A stretch of 64,000 nucleotides of DNA from Physcomitrium patens (lineage: Eukaryota; Streptophyta; Bryopsida; Funariales; Funariaceae), in contig NC_037267.1 of the NCBI RefSeq assembly GCF_000002425.4, positions 11,636,496-11,700,495 of the forward strand, read 5' to 3'. Positions 11,801 through 22,582 of this stretch are shown one piece after another. Under the pieces are notes generated by a model. The model made no database searches, had not been told where the DNA came from, and worked only from the letters and a program-made list of their open reading frames with translations. A program made the translations under genes and the position numbers. Numbering within the stretch: the first letter of the stretch is position 1; every line of letters starts with the position of its first letter.

Positions 11801-12311
11801 AATGAAGACACAATTGAAGGAAGCTCAAGAACGACAAAAAATAAACGCAGATCTATATCGTAAGGAGCAACCACAAATCAACGTGGGTGATTAGGTATGG
11901 CTACTTCGTCGCAATATCAAGACTACTCGACCTTGTGACAAGTTGGACTATCGTAGGCTTGGCCCCTTTTCTGTTTCTGAACAGATCAACCCAGTTGCAT
12001 ATCGGTTACATCTACCGGAGTCAATGAAGATCCATCCTGTATTCCACGTATCTCTTCTTGAACCATATAAGACAGTGGATATACAAGGAAGAAGACAAAT
12101 GCCACCGCCTCCTATAGAAGTAGATAATAATGAAGAATTTGAGGTGGAAGAGATATTAGACTCAAGGCGACGCCGAAATAAGCTGGAATATCTTGTTCGT
12201 TGGCGCGGATATGATATTAGTGAACGCACATGGGAGCCATCCAAGAATCTAGCAAATGCATCAGCTAAAGTCAAAGTTTTTCATCAACGACATCCATCAA
12301 AACCAAGATGA
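8823..12311 (+). pseudogene. pol: Pol polyprotein of element A, five in-frame stops
   Basis: 3489 bp in one frame, exactly the length of E and F pol, so there is no net indel. Order: aspartic protease (LDSGASACF, about residue 40), RT ([10 protein letters not shown], about 380), RNase H (METDASDFALG, about 527), integrase with HHCC finger and DDE core (SMDFITDLP, SDRGTQF, DGQTKRVNQ), and a C-terminal chromodomain (EYLVRWRGYDISERTWEP) that would bind histone marks and guide integration. Stops at 9177, 9414, 10203, 11718 and 11892 fit single changes of TGG, CAG, CAA, CGA and AAG codons, judged against E. There is no ATG at the start; the frame relation to gag suggests frameshifting or reinitiation. 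The protein is dead as it stands. Confidence 0.95.
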
Positions 12312-12405
12312 AAATCTCTCTTATAAAAGAGACAAGATTGAGGCAAGATAACATTCAATTTCCTATCCTTGTTTGTAACTTCTTTACATTTGTGATGCTA
12401 ATTAG

Positions 12406-12828
12406 ATGGAGAGCCAACAACCAGCGGATTCAACTCAAGAACCTTCGTTTGCTGACCTGCCGGACGAGACATTACGATTGTCACAACCTTCAAGATGACG
12501 CAATCGAGATGAAGATCTTCAAGAACGACATGTTCTTCCTCGAACAGATGGTGAGATAGAACGCGTTTGGTATCATGATTTGGGAAGGGACTCCCGATGT
12601 TTGGTGATTTTGCTAGAGGTAGGAACAACTCCTGATGGTGTTCCGAATATTCTATTCGAAGGAAGTTATGAAGGCCTCAATAATGATCAAATAACTGGGT
12701 GGTCTTCCCGCCCTGGTATGGGACACTACCGATGGTTGAGAGGCCCTATCAATCATCTTCGAAGAGAACAGAGATCAGAGTATGTGGCGAATACAATTCG
12801 TCGCATCATAGATTTCCTCAACATATGA
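12406..12828 (+). pseudogene. ORF3 of element A (conserved accessory ORF), one premature stop
   Basis: Starts MESQQPADSTQEPSFADLP 94 bp after the pol stop and spans 423 bp, the same as in E and F. One TGA (about 12496-12498) replaces an arginine codon seen in E. The C-terminal half reads GRDSRCLVILLEVG, YEGLNNDQITGWSSRPGMGHYRWLRGP and ends DFLNI. No membrane segment, signal peptide or metal-binding motif is seen. I recognise no family. See the E copy for the best reading. Confidence 0.85.
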
Positions 12829-12856
12829 TGACCGCTCCTCATGGAACTCGTCTCTA

Positions 12857-12869
12857 GAAGGGGGGGTAA
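12857..12869 (+). promoter_or_regulatory. Polypurine tract of element A
   Basis: GAAGGGGGGGTAA directly before TGTCACGG of the 3' LTR; primer site for plus-strand DNA synthesis. E (61391-61405) and F (40573-40586) have near-identical tracts. Confidence 0.9.
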
Positions 12870-13421
12870 TGTCACGGCCATAATCATGTAAGCTAATAAT
12901 TACATATAGAAATAGGTAGAAGTAAGTAAAAGTAGATAAAAGTAAGTTAATTATATAATATTTAATATAGAAGCTTCCTAAAAACTTTCTAGACGCTGCT
13001 TTGACTTCATAGGTGTCTTTAATTGACTTTTTGGATTAGAAACGTGGTCAACAAGTTGGCCATGTGCCACACATGTTGTTAGCTTGAAGATCAAGCTAAC
13101 TATGTGGCCCACACGTAGAAAAACTTGCCTTGTAAGTCAAGGCATGTGTCCTACAAAGTCAACACATATTGGAGGTCCTATAGAACGTCGCCACGTAGCC
13201 CCTAGTTAGATAGTATATATAGAGACAAGAGTGAAGGCTTCTTCACTCTTGTCAACTCCTTTCTTGCTTCTAGTCCAGGTTCAAGAGTCTTTAGTTTCTT
13301 GTCTTGTGGCAATAGCCATTCCAGTTTCCTTTTAATATACCTACTTGTTTATATTTTGACTTATTATATTGAGATAGCCTTTTGGTGTATATTTTTCCTC
13401 ATCGAGTCTGTGTCCTTGACA
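12870..13421 (+). repeat. 3' LTR of element A
   Basis: 552 bp, the same length as the 5' LTR. It is followed by the TSD AGGTT at 13422-13426, after which the interrupted B LTR resumes. About three mismatches to the 5' copy, indicating a recent insertion. Confidence 0.96.
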
Positions 13422-13495
13422 AGGTTCTAGAAGCTTGTCTCTAGAAGGTTCTAGAAACTTGTCTCTAGAAGGTTCTAAGGACTATGTCCCTAACA

Positions 13496-13510
13496 TCACC
13501 CACTCCTTTA
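13496..13510 (-). promoter_or_regulatory. Polypurine tract of element B
   Basis: On the minus strand AAAGGAGTGGGTGA lies immediately before the LTR start TGTTAGGGACATAG. Position and composition fit a PPT. Confidence 0.8.
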
Positions 13511-13539
13511 GCTTCGAGGTCTCTGAGAAGCAATGTTGT

Positions 13540-13898
13540 TGTCAATGAGTACCAACGCAAGAAAATAAAGATCTGTCGTATAACGTCTGCTATGAATTCC
13601 AACTGTTGTTCACAAGGTAAGTGGTTCATCGGCCCTTGAAGCCAACGGTAGTGGCCCACTCCTTCAACTTCTGACCAAGCATGAACTTCAGTGTCTTCAT
13701 TGTGAAATTGTCCTACAAATATGCCTTCTGGTTGACCATCGTAGCAGGCTCGGACTCAAATACAATCACCAGTGATCGGTTACTTGGTATCTTCCATCGT
13801 CGTCGTGGTGCAGGTGGTTCTTCATCTCAAAGTCACCTTCGTGAGCTAGTTGGTTGAGATAATCTGACTGGCATAGTATCTATCTCTTGGCTATCCAT
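13540..13898 (-). pseudogene. ORF3 of element B, divergent and broken
   Basis: Starts MDSQEIDTMPVRLSQP at 13898, aligning with the MESQQ...LRLSQPSRRR start of the E copy. A later segment reads VGHYRWLQGPMNHLPCEQQ, matching GMGHYRWLRGPINYLRREQ in E. There are stops near the N-terminus and a frame change in the middle. The copy sits between the chromodomain and the PPT, as in the other subfamily. Its survival in a divergent element is the main argument that ORF3 is a real gene. Confidence 0.75.
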
Positions 13899-14044
13899 AT
13901 CAGAAGACCAAACTATGGCTACTGAAAAAATTCTATTTTATCTTGAAGAAAATAACTACATCAACTACGAATTTTGGTGGTGCTCTCTCCCTTTCTTATA
14001 TTCTTGGGTGAGCAAGCTTCAGAAAGAAGCTATTGTCGAACTGG

Positions 14045-17000
14045 CTTAGGTTTATAAGGATGTTGTTGATGAAACTCCTATACCTTTTGCGGCGCATTGG
14101 TGAGATTTTCAGTTGGCTCCCACGTTCGCTCATTAATGTCGTAGCCGCACCAATGAACAAGATACTCCAACTTACCCCACCTTCGCCGAGAATCTAGCAC
14201 CTTTTCAACCTCGTATTCCTCGTGGTTCTCGATCTCAATACTAGGTGGCGGACATTGCACTCTTCCAGGAAAAGATGACTCTCGATAAGGCTCCAATAAA
14301 GAAACATGAAAGACTGGATGTACCTTCATAGAAGCCGGTAATTCCAGACGGTACGCCACTGGATTGATTTACTTTTGGATGATAAATGGTCCCAATCTTC
14401 GATAGTCCAACTTATCACATGGTCGCTTGGTCTTGATATTCCGTTGAAGAAGCCATGCTTTATCTCCAATTTTGAAAGTAGGTGCTTGATTCCAAAATCT
14501 ATCTGCAAATGCCTTGTAGGATTCTTGGGCAGATTGTAATTGAAGCTTCAATGTATTTTGAAGCTCTGATAGTTGTTTCGCAAATCCTTCAGCTGTTGGA
14601 TTGTTATTTGTTGATGGACTCAATAAATCAAGCTTTGGATGATACCCATAGTTGGAAAAGAATGGTGTGTATTGAGTCGACGCATGGAGGGTGTTGTTAT
14701 ATGCAAACTCGGCTAGCTGCAGATATGTGGTCCAATCGTCTTGCTGATAGTTGATGCTGCATCGTAAGTATTGTTCCAAGACTTGGTTCACTCGTTCCTT
14801 TTGACCGTCAGTTTGAGGATGAAAAGCCGAAGAAAGCTTGATATCCACCTTCAGTATCTCAAAGAGAGATCTCCAAAACTTCGATACGAACTGGGTTCCT
14901 TGATCTGATACGATATCATCTGGTAGTCCATGATATCGATACACATTATCGAGAAAGAGCCTTGCTAAGACTTCACTGGATGATGTCTTCTTGCAAGGGA
15001 CAAAGTGTGCCATTTTTGTAAGCCGATCTATCACGACAAAGATGCTGTCAAATGAGTTCGATGATGGCAGGTCCATGATGAAGTCCATGGAAATTGAAGA
15101 CCATGGTCGACGTGGAATCGGCAATGGGTGTAGGAGTCTATAGGGGCGATGCCGAGGATTCTTGGATCTTGAACATATGTCGCAAGAGAGGACAAAATCT
15201 TTCACATCCTTCCACATTTAGGGCCACCAAAAATCTCGAGAAATAAGCTCCAAGGTCTTGTTGAATCCAAAATGTCCCGCAGCTGGAAAATTGTGGCGAG
15301 ATTGAAGAACTCGGAGTTGTGCTGGTCCTTTTGGGATATATAACTGCTCTTCAAAGTATAAAAGATCTCCTTCCACCTTGAACTTGTCGTCATTGGTATG
15401 CTGCTTAATATCAATGGCTACTGAATCTTCAATGGTTATGGCACATACATGATTCAGGAAGTCAGCATCAATTGGCATAATAGTAGCGCAAAGCTGAAAT
15501 TGCTCTGGCTTCAACAATGTTGTACATTGTTGATCAAACGCTGCTTCTCCAGCCTTTGGTACAAGATACGATCTCTTCGATAAGGCATCAGATAGTCCTT
15601 GCCGCTTTCCAGGTCGATAAGTGATAATAAAATCGAACCTAGATAGCAACATACTCCATCGAGCTTGACGTCAATTTAGAACTCGAGCCAACATGAAATA
15701 CTCCAAATTCTTATGATCTGTGTATACGGTCACTGGATGTGCAGCTCCTTCAAGAAAGTGATGCCATTCTTGGAAAGAATCCACCATAGCAAGAAGTTCC
15801 TTATCGTGGATCTCATAATTGATTTTAGCAGCAGAGAACTTTCGAGAATAGAATGCAACCAGATGGAGCTTCTTGTCTTCTCCCATTTGTGAAAGTACAA
15901 CTCCCAAAGCAAAATCCGAAGCATCAGTTTCTAAATAGAAGGCCTTTGTAAAGTCTGTATGTATCAAGATTGGAGCCGTAGTAAATGCGGTCTTCAGGTT
16001 TTGAAACGCCTTCTCTGCTAGAGGTCCCCATTCCAGCTTATCCTTGTATGTCAACCGAGTGAGAGGAGCAGCAACTTGAGAGTAATTCTTAATAAAGATT
16101 CGATAGAAGTTGGCAAAATCAAGAAAGCATTGTACGTCTCTAACCGTCTTCGGAACCTCCCAAGACACAATTGCTTCCACCTTCTTGGGGTCCATCTTCA
16201 AGCCTTTCGTAGTCGCAATGAATCCCAGAAACTCCATCTCTATTTAGTGAAATAAACACTTCTCCAACTTGGCATATAGTCCTCGCTCGCGTAGTTTCTC
16301 CAATACCAAATGAACGTGTTTTTCATGCTCTTCTTCATTTTTGGAGAATATCAAAATATCATCCAAATAGATGACAACAAAATAGTCAAGGTACTCTCGG
16401 AAAATGTCATTCATCATATGTTGAAAGATCGCTGGAGCATTGGTAAGACCAAAGGGCATGACATTACATTCAAAATGGCCATACCTTGTACGGAACGCTG
16501 TCTTCCACTCATCTCCTTCCTTGATTCGTACGAGGTTGTAAGCTCCCCTTAGATCAATTTTTGTGAAGTTCCTTGCACGTCCAAGTTGTTCTAAGAGACT
16601 AGAAATCAAGGGTAACGGGTAACGATTCTTCTTTGTTACCTTGTTAAGGCCTCGATAGTCCACGCACATTCGCAACGAGCCATCTTTCTTCTTCACAAAT
16701 AAGATGGGTGCTCCAGCTGATGATTTTGAATGACGGATGAAGTTCTTGGCTAGATTCTCGTCGATGTACTTCCGCAACTCCGCCAACTCCATCTGCGATA
16801 GATTGTAGATTGGGCCAAAAGGCGGTTGTGCTCCTTCCTGTAAGTCTATGGTGCAATCATATGGTCTGTGTTTCGGTAGCATGTCGGCATTTTTCTTTTG
16901 AAACACGTTTTTAAAATCCTTATATTGCTCCGGTATACTTGTTGTCGAGATCTTCTCCCCGGTAGTTGGAGCCGCATAAATGACAAACGGTGTGCCTCCC

Positions 17001-17454
17001 TTGGACAATCTTATAAACGCTCTTACTCCAATAAATAAGGATTTCTCTATTCAGGGTTTTCTACTAGGCTTACTCTTGGGTGGTTTTGTGAGAAAGGTCA
17101 TCTTTCGCAACTTCCAATCTATGGATGGGTTATGCTTTTCCAACCAGGAAAGACCAAGAATAACAGGATTTGATGGAGTTCTAATAATATTGAAAATAAT
17201 ATGACTACTATGGTCCTTAAACGTCACTTCTATAGGTTCTGATTCATGGGTGACACTACCAGACAATAAAGGTCGTCCATCTATGACTTCAACATGAACA
17301 GGTTTGGATTTTTGTACTCAAGGGATCTTATGACGCCTTGCGAATTCTTCGTCTAAGAAACAAGCAGATGCTCCTGAATCTAATAATGCTAAGGTTCTCA
17401 GTTTCAAAAGGCCAATAAGCAAAGGGATTGTAAAACAAAGGGCAGGTTGAGCGG
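14045..17454 (-). pseudogene. pol: pol of element B, main part
   Basis: Reads from the protease (LLDSGASACFLDEEF, near 17380) through RT ([13 protein letters not shown], near 16350), RNase H (LETDASDFALG, near 15930), integrase (HFGFNKTLELISRDFWWP, SMDFIMDLP, SDQGTQF, DGQKERVNQ) to a chromodomain ([18 protein letters not shown], near 14130). In-frame stops occur near 17320, 16240, 15670 and 15215. The first codons of pol lie on the far side of C, at 26088-26031, and the reading resumes at 17454. Catalytic residues of RT and integrase are visible. Roughly the same length and domain order as A/E/F, but clearly divergent in sequence. Confidence 0.93.
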
Positions 17455-18792
17455 TGTTGTATTACGTGCTTTCCTGCTCGAGAATGCGCCGGGCGTCTGG
17501 CTGTAGAAGGTAGTATGGAGATTCGCCAATAGTCAAGCAGTCTATCAGTTTTTGACTGCTGGAATATAAACGACTGCAAGAATACATTATAAATCTACAC
17601 GGATGCCCTTTGACTGCTTGTCGAAGTCCTTTTTGTCCCAGCCGGTAGGTCTCTAGACGTTACAGAGAACCCCGAACAACCCAATCTACTAATCTTCGAT
17701 ACCGCTTTGTACTTACGATCTTGTATCCATTGACTGTCTTGTTAGATTAATCCAATAAATTTCATTCACTCCGCATACTAAATCCAAAGGACCCCCTTTT
17801 AACCCTTAAATCCCGGGGGAAACTGGTTTTCAAAAACCGGCCAGGGGTATTCAACCCCCCTTCTTGGAAAAATCTGGTTTCCCCATTACAACCCGGATTT
17901 CAAAAAGGTTTGCCTCGGTTTTCCCAAAACTTTGGGAGGAGGAAAAACCCATTTTTTGGTTTTTTTTTCCCGGCCTGGAGGCAGGAAGCCCCTCCCCAAT
18001 CCCCTGGATTTTCAAAACCCCCCAAGGAAATGGAACTGGTACCCTGAAAAAAAAAAAATTGAAAGTTGGTTCCTGGATAAAACCCCCCCCCCCCCCCCCC
18101 CCCCCTGATCTCATTCTTCCCATAACCTTATCCTCTGAATTTCTTCAATCTTCCGTCTTGGATCCGGAATTGGCTCCCATCGTCAGAGCTTAGATCCAAA
18201 ATTGGCTCCCGCCGTCAGAGCTTTTTCCTCTGTTTTTACCTTTAAGAGATCCATTTATCGAAAACAACCTTCCTTGAAACGGCACAGAGAATAGGACAAC
18301 CTGAAACAGAATCGAAACCCCGTACTCGGGTCTACATTGAGTCGCCCGACCAATTCAGGTCTCATATTGGGTAACATGCTCGTAGTAACCTGGATGTTCC
18401 CGTAATTGGATCAAATTGGTCCTTTGCGTCAGACTGGCTGAGGCCCGTAGTAAGACCTGGATTTTCCCGTAATTAGACTGCATTGGGTTGCCTGACCAAT
18501 GCAGGTCTCATATTGGGTAAGATGCCCGTAGTAACCTGGATGTTCCCGTAATTAGACTGCATTGGGTTGCCTGACCAATGCAGGTCTCATATTGGGTAAG
18601 ATGCCCGTAGTAACCTCGATGTTCCCGTAATTACACTACATTGGGTTGCGCGACCAATGCAGGTCTCATATTGGGTAAGATGCCCACAGTAACCTGGAGT
18701 TGGTGGTTGCTCCCAATATTCGAGGTAACTGAACATTAATAAAAGTCCCCTTTCTTTATATTTTCACGATATACTCGTGTTACAACACAACA
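17455..18792 (-). repeat. 3' LTR of element C (left copy)
   Basis: About 1338 bp. It differs from the right copy by one extra unit of a roughly 79-bp tandem repeat and by a corrupted-looking stretch from about 17780 to 18105, next to a run of 23 C (18083-18105). Outside these parts the copies are close. It ends CACAACA at 18792, just before the PPT. Confidence 0.9.
18470..18705. repeat. Tandem repeat of about 79 bp in the C LTR, three units
   Basis: Units contain CATTGGGTTGCCTGACCAAT and CATATTGGGTAAGATGCCC. About three units here against two in the right LTR (25790-25940). The unit holds an inverted repeat (ATTGGG/CCCAAT-like), so it can fold. The copy difference explains most of the LTR length difference. 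Confidence 0.8.
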
Positions 18793-18803
18793 TCCATCCC
18801 CTC
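18793..18803 (-). promoter_or_regulatory. Polypurine tract of element C
   Basis: On the minus strand AGAGGGGATGGA lies directly before the LTR start TGTTGTGTTGTAAC. Confidence 0.75.
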
Positions 18804-18926
18804 TGAACCTGTGCATCCTCCGATATGCACCAATTTACCCAATTGCTGTTTGATTCAGAATATATCCTCTATGTCTTTGCCCAATTCATCTTTGTCACCT
18901 TCATTATCCAAATCACTTTCATCTTC

Positions 18927-20792
18927 TTACTGCGGAATCTCTATACCTTCATTAAGGTCTTCCATATTCATCTCCACGTGTCTTCGTATAAATATTTTTA
19001 CTCGCTTCCCTGCAATTGGTATTTTCAATTTTGTACCATCTAACTCCCGTAATGAGTAAGTCACATTATCATGAACAGTTGTTACTACATATGGTCCAAA
19101 CCAACGTTTTGAAAATTTTCGCAAAGTACTATGTTGATTATCCAGACTATTGTCATAAACAAGTACCCAGTCACCTTCTTTGATTGCTTTTGATCTCAAT
19201 CGAAGTTGCTTATTGAATCGCGCCTTGTTTTGAAATCTTGCTCTTTTTAACCTTTCCAATGCTATTTGCACATCTTCCGTTCTTTGCTCCAATTGTCGAA
19301 TCCTAATAGCCAGAAGTTCTTCTCTTGTCAATCCATCTTCCCATGGTAGCATACTCCAAGTAAGTACCTTTTCTTCAATCGGCATAATTGGTTTTTGACC
19401 TGTCATAAGTTCTACTGGCATATATCCTGTCACCGAACTATGTGTTGTTTGATCAGCCCATAATGCAAATGACAAAAGCCGTGGCCACTCTTTAACTTTT
19501 CCATTACAAGCTTTAACTAATGCTTTCACAATCGGTGGGTGACCGCGTTCGCTTTTTTCATTCCCTTCTAGATTATAAGCAGTAGTTAGTGATAGTTTAA
19601 CTCCACATCTTTCAAAGAACTTACGAGCTTCTTGTGCATTTAATTCTCCACGATTTGCAGTGGTTTTTCCTATGCATCCGTAGCGGCAAATGACATCTTC
19701 AAGCAAAAACCTACAAATCCCCTCTGTAGATTTTGTCCTCAATGCTCTTCCTTCTACTTGATTTGATAAATCTATACGAGCTAAAATCAAATATCTCATC
19801 TGCCATAACCCAACCGGCATAATAACCAAATCAACAACCCATTTAAAATGAATAGCCAGAGGATACGTAGGATGAAGACCATCTCGATGTCGGATATTAG
19901 AATATGATTGACAGATTTCACATGACTCTACAAATGAGAGCACATCTCGATACATATTTTTCCACCAATATCGTTCCTTGAGTTTAGCAAAAGTAGCCCA
20001 GATTCCTCTATGCCCTGCCCATAAACTATCATGAAACTCCTTTAATAATTTTAGTCTTTCTTCCTTTTTGCCTATCACTCGTCGTGGCATCCCAATTCCT
20101 TTCTTCGGTCTCTTCCATAAGAATCCATCTCGAAGTAAAAATCCATATGCTTTTTTTCTTATTTGTTTGAATTTTTCTGTAGACCAATTCTCCTGCTTAG
20201 TCAAGGTATTCAAGTAATGACCAATATCCAATAATTCTCCTTCATAAGATTCTTCAAGAAATAGCTTGTCTTCTCTGTTGAGATTTGATATTGAATAGAA
20301 TCTCAATCCGACGTCATTAATGTCTTCAACCATTTTGTCCTCCCTCTTGTATCTTATTCGAGATAGCATGTTTGCTACTAAATTGTCCTTCCCAGTAATA
20401 TGCTTAAATTCTGGATTTAGTGACTTAATATAAGCAATCCATCTCAATATTGCAATATCTGGCGTCGAACAGTTAATAATCATTCCAAGCAATGGCAAGC
20501 AATCTGTTTCAATTACTACTACTGCCCTAATCAAATAATCCTTTTCAGCTTTCATAGTCGAAACGACTTCCCAAAGTTCTCTTTTGACTTGCGAATATGC
20601 ACGCTGACGAATACTTAAAACTTTAGCTCCAAACCGAACTGCAAATCTATTCCCACTGGAATCATCTTGGTCCACAATCCATCCAATGGCAATTGGACTA
20701 GCGTCCACAGTAAGAATCACTAGTCTATTGCACTTATAATCAACCTTCTTAAATATTGGAGGTGACATCAATAATTTCTTCAATCTTTGCAT
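18927..20792 (-). pseudogene. pol: Element C: RNase H and integrase part of pol
   Basis: 621 codons from MQRLKK, in the same frame as the preceding RT and separated from it by a single TAG. RNase H-like start: VDASPIAIGW (about residue 30). Integrase zinc finger: HRGIWATFAKLKERYWW then CEIC (about 255-295). The core has VVDLVIMPVG (about 320). The second acidic position reads TANRGELNAQEA where the family normally has a D, so one DDE catalytic residue seems lost. The last acid is in EKSERGH. A C-terminal segment, KEGDWVLVYDNSL to YVVTTV, is a GPY/F-like module. No chromodomain follows. Confidence 0.88.
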
Positions 20793-20795
20793 TGT

Positions 20796-21908
20796 CTAAA
20801 TATGCCTTTCTTTCCATTTAAATCGGTAACCCTTGCGTAACAGTTCATATAATGGATCCGCTATGTGAGCAAAATGAGGGATCCAGATTCGATAAAATAC
20901 ACATGCACCCAAAAACCTGCGAACCTCTGTTAAAGAATCACAATCCTCTTTCATCCTTCCAATTGCATCAACTTTAGTCAGATCTGGTTTTCTTCTATAA
21001 GATCCACATAAATGTCCAACAATTACAACCTCTTGTACTCCAAATACGGACTTCATACCCGATAATATAAGATGAACTTCTCCAAGCCGAGTTAAAATCT
21101 TTTCACAATCTTGTATATGATCAACAACATATTTGCGACACCCCCTCGTATCTAAAGTTTCATCCTTGTCTCCTTCTCTGCACCCTTTTATAGGAACATC
21201 ATCTAGAAAAGGCATAGTCTTTTCCGGAATAAAATCTCTCAATACCTTATTCATCCCATTCATCATATGCGCAACTGAGTTGGTCGCACCTTGAAGAAGA
21301 GTGCACATTCTAACCAATCCAAGTGGTGTCCTCATTGTTGTCATATCTCTACTTCCTTCGGCAAGTTGAAATTGATCATAACCTGAATACAAGTCACCCA
21401 TTGAATAGATCGCCCTTCCAGCAAACGCCTCAGCAAATTCATCCACAATAGGCTCAATTCCTGCATTCCTGACAGTTACTGCATTCACCGGTTGCATATC
21501 TTGAAGAAACCGTAGTGATCCATTCTTCTTAGGTACCGTAAACCATCGACTAGAATACGATGCAAATAAAGGTTCCAATATTTTCATCTTTATCTTTTCT
21601 TTTAATAGTTCAACCAATTTAGGTAAATGTGCCCTCGGTACTAGAATCGGTCTTAGATTCCAAGGTACATGCGGTACAGTGAAGATAACCATAGGTGTTA
21701 TAATATTTGGATCCACACACCCAATTTCATGAGATTCGAAGGCAAACGATCTACCTTGTTTAGCCAACATCTTTTTGAAGCAAGTAATTTCCTCCGGCAA
21801 TAAAGAACCATCAGAACCAATCTTCAATTCTTCAAAAGTCTCTCTAGTAAACTGGTGTCCAATACTCATTGGATCTCTTAAACTTGCTTCTTTTGATGCT
21901 TCTCCCAT
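20796..21908 (-). pseudogene. pol: Element C: reverse transcriptase part of pol
   Basis: 370 codons between in-frame stops at both ends. RT motifs: VPKKNGSLRFLQDMQPVN (about residue 125), YSMGDLYSGYDQFQL with the first catalytic D (about 170), TPLGLVRMCTLLQGATNSVAH, and the catalytic FLDDVPIKG (about 238), with F-L-D-D instead of the Y-x-D-D of the chromoviruses. Then IVGHLCGSYRRKPD and FLGACVFYRIWIPHFA, the thumb and connection. Motifs look functional, so the stops are probably late damage. Confidence 0.9.
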
Positions 21909-22582
21909 TTATTCTTTAGAATCTTCTGGTAATGGTCCGGCAATAGGCTTTACCTTCTTATTTGCCGTTCTATATCTCGTCTCTACAGTGACTTCTGGTG
22001 CTTGAAAAGATTCAAGTATGGTATAAACCTCTCTTGAATGAATCTCAACAATCTTATCATTATCCTCTAACCCAATAGATGTAATCAATTCCAATGAATC
22101 TTCCAGTCCATTTTCTTCATAAACACCTAAAATCCTCTCATCATCTTGCAATGTACCTAACTAGCGTAATTGTCCTTCAATATCATATAATCTTTTTCTT
22201 TCTTTTCTTTTAAAATCATCAACTTTCTTATACATAATATTTCCATTCTCTAATATATCAATAAAACTCGCATCAAAGGTACCTTCATCTCGCGAGAGTA
22301 CCTCCTCTTTTGTACCTCCATAATCTCGCTTTACAGTGGCACCTCCCCAAAATCCTTAAATCCTTCAACAATCTTTGACAATGGTTTCTCCCTCAACCTA
22401 TCTCGATTCCGTTCATGGTTAAGAGGTACTGTTACAAATTGTACAGCTTTTCTCCCATCTTCGCTCCGTACCCTTGCATAAGCAGAACCATCGTTAAGTA
22501 TTTTTGTTTCCATTCGTGTTGCCGTGATATAAGGTTATCCTAAAATCAACGGATAAGACGTTGTATCTTGAACAAAGAAATG
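21909..22582 (-). pseudogene. pol: Element C: protease-RT linker, with frameshift
   Basis: Two open pieces (22513-22331 and 22151-21909) belong to different frames. The reading passes from METKILNDGSAYARVRSEDG through a G run on the minus strand at about 22343 and continues as ATVKRDYGGTKEEV in the next frame, so one base has probably been lost from the run. Further stops lie near 22160 and 22535. Confidence 0.7.

Larger units (their letters stand above)
7049..13421 (+). mobile_element. Element A: young chromodomain gypsy element inside the B LTR
   Basis: 6373 bp, bounded by 552-bp LTRs that differ at about three sites by eye (for example 7155-7175 against 12980-13000 and the final 20 bp). 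Perfect TSD AGGTT. Gag is open, pol is full length with five in-frame stops, and ORF3 has one stop. Its pol is almost identical to that of E while its LTRs and the 3' half of ORF3 resemble F, so it looks recombinant. It cannot encode its own proteins in full but could be mobilised in trans. Confidence 0.97.
6697..13495 (-). repeat. 3' LTR of element B, split by element A
   Basis: The LTR occupies 6697-7048 and 13427-13495, total 421 bp, matching the right LTR in length. It starts TGTCACGGACACAG and ends CCCTAACA on the plus strand. Element A sits between, with its TSD AGGTT at 7044-7048 and 13422-13426. The repeated TTCTAGAAGGTTC motifs match heat-shock elements, as in the right LTR. Confidence 0.93.

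Noticed and set aside
17864-18193. Plus-strand ORF with a poly-proline run
   Set aside because: It lies in the corrupted stretch of the C LTR; the proline run is the poly-C tract. It is absent from the clean right LTR copy.
18470-18705. Regular repeats that might suggest a CRISPR array
   Set aside because: The units are contiguous with no unique spacers, lie within an LTR of a plant retrotransposon, and recur in its partner LTR.
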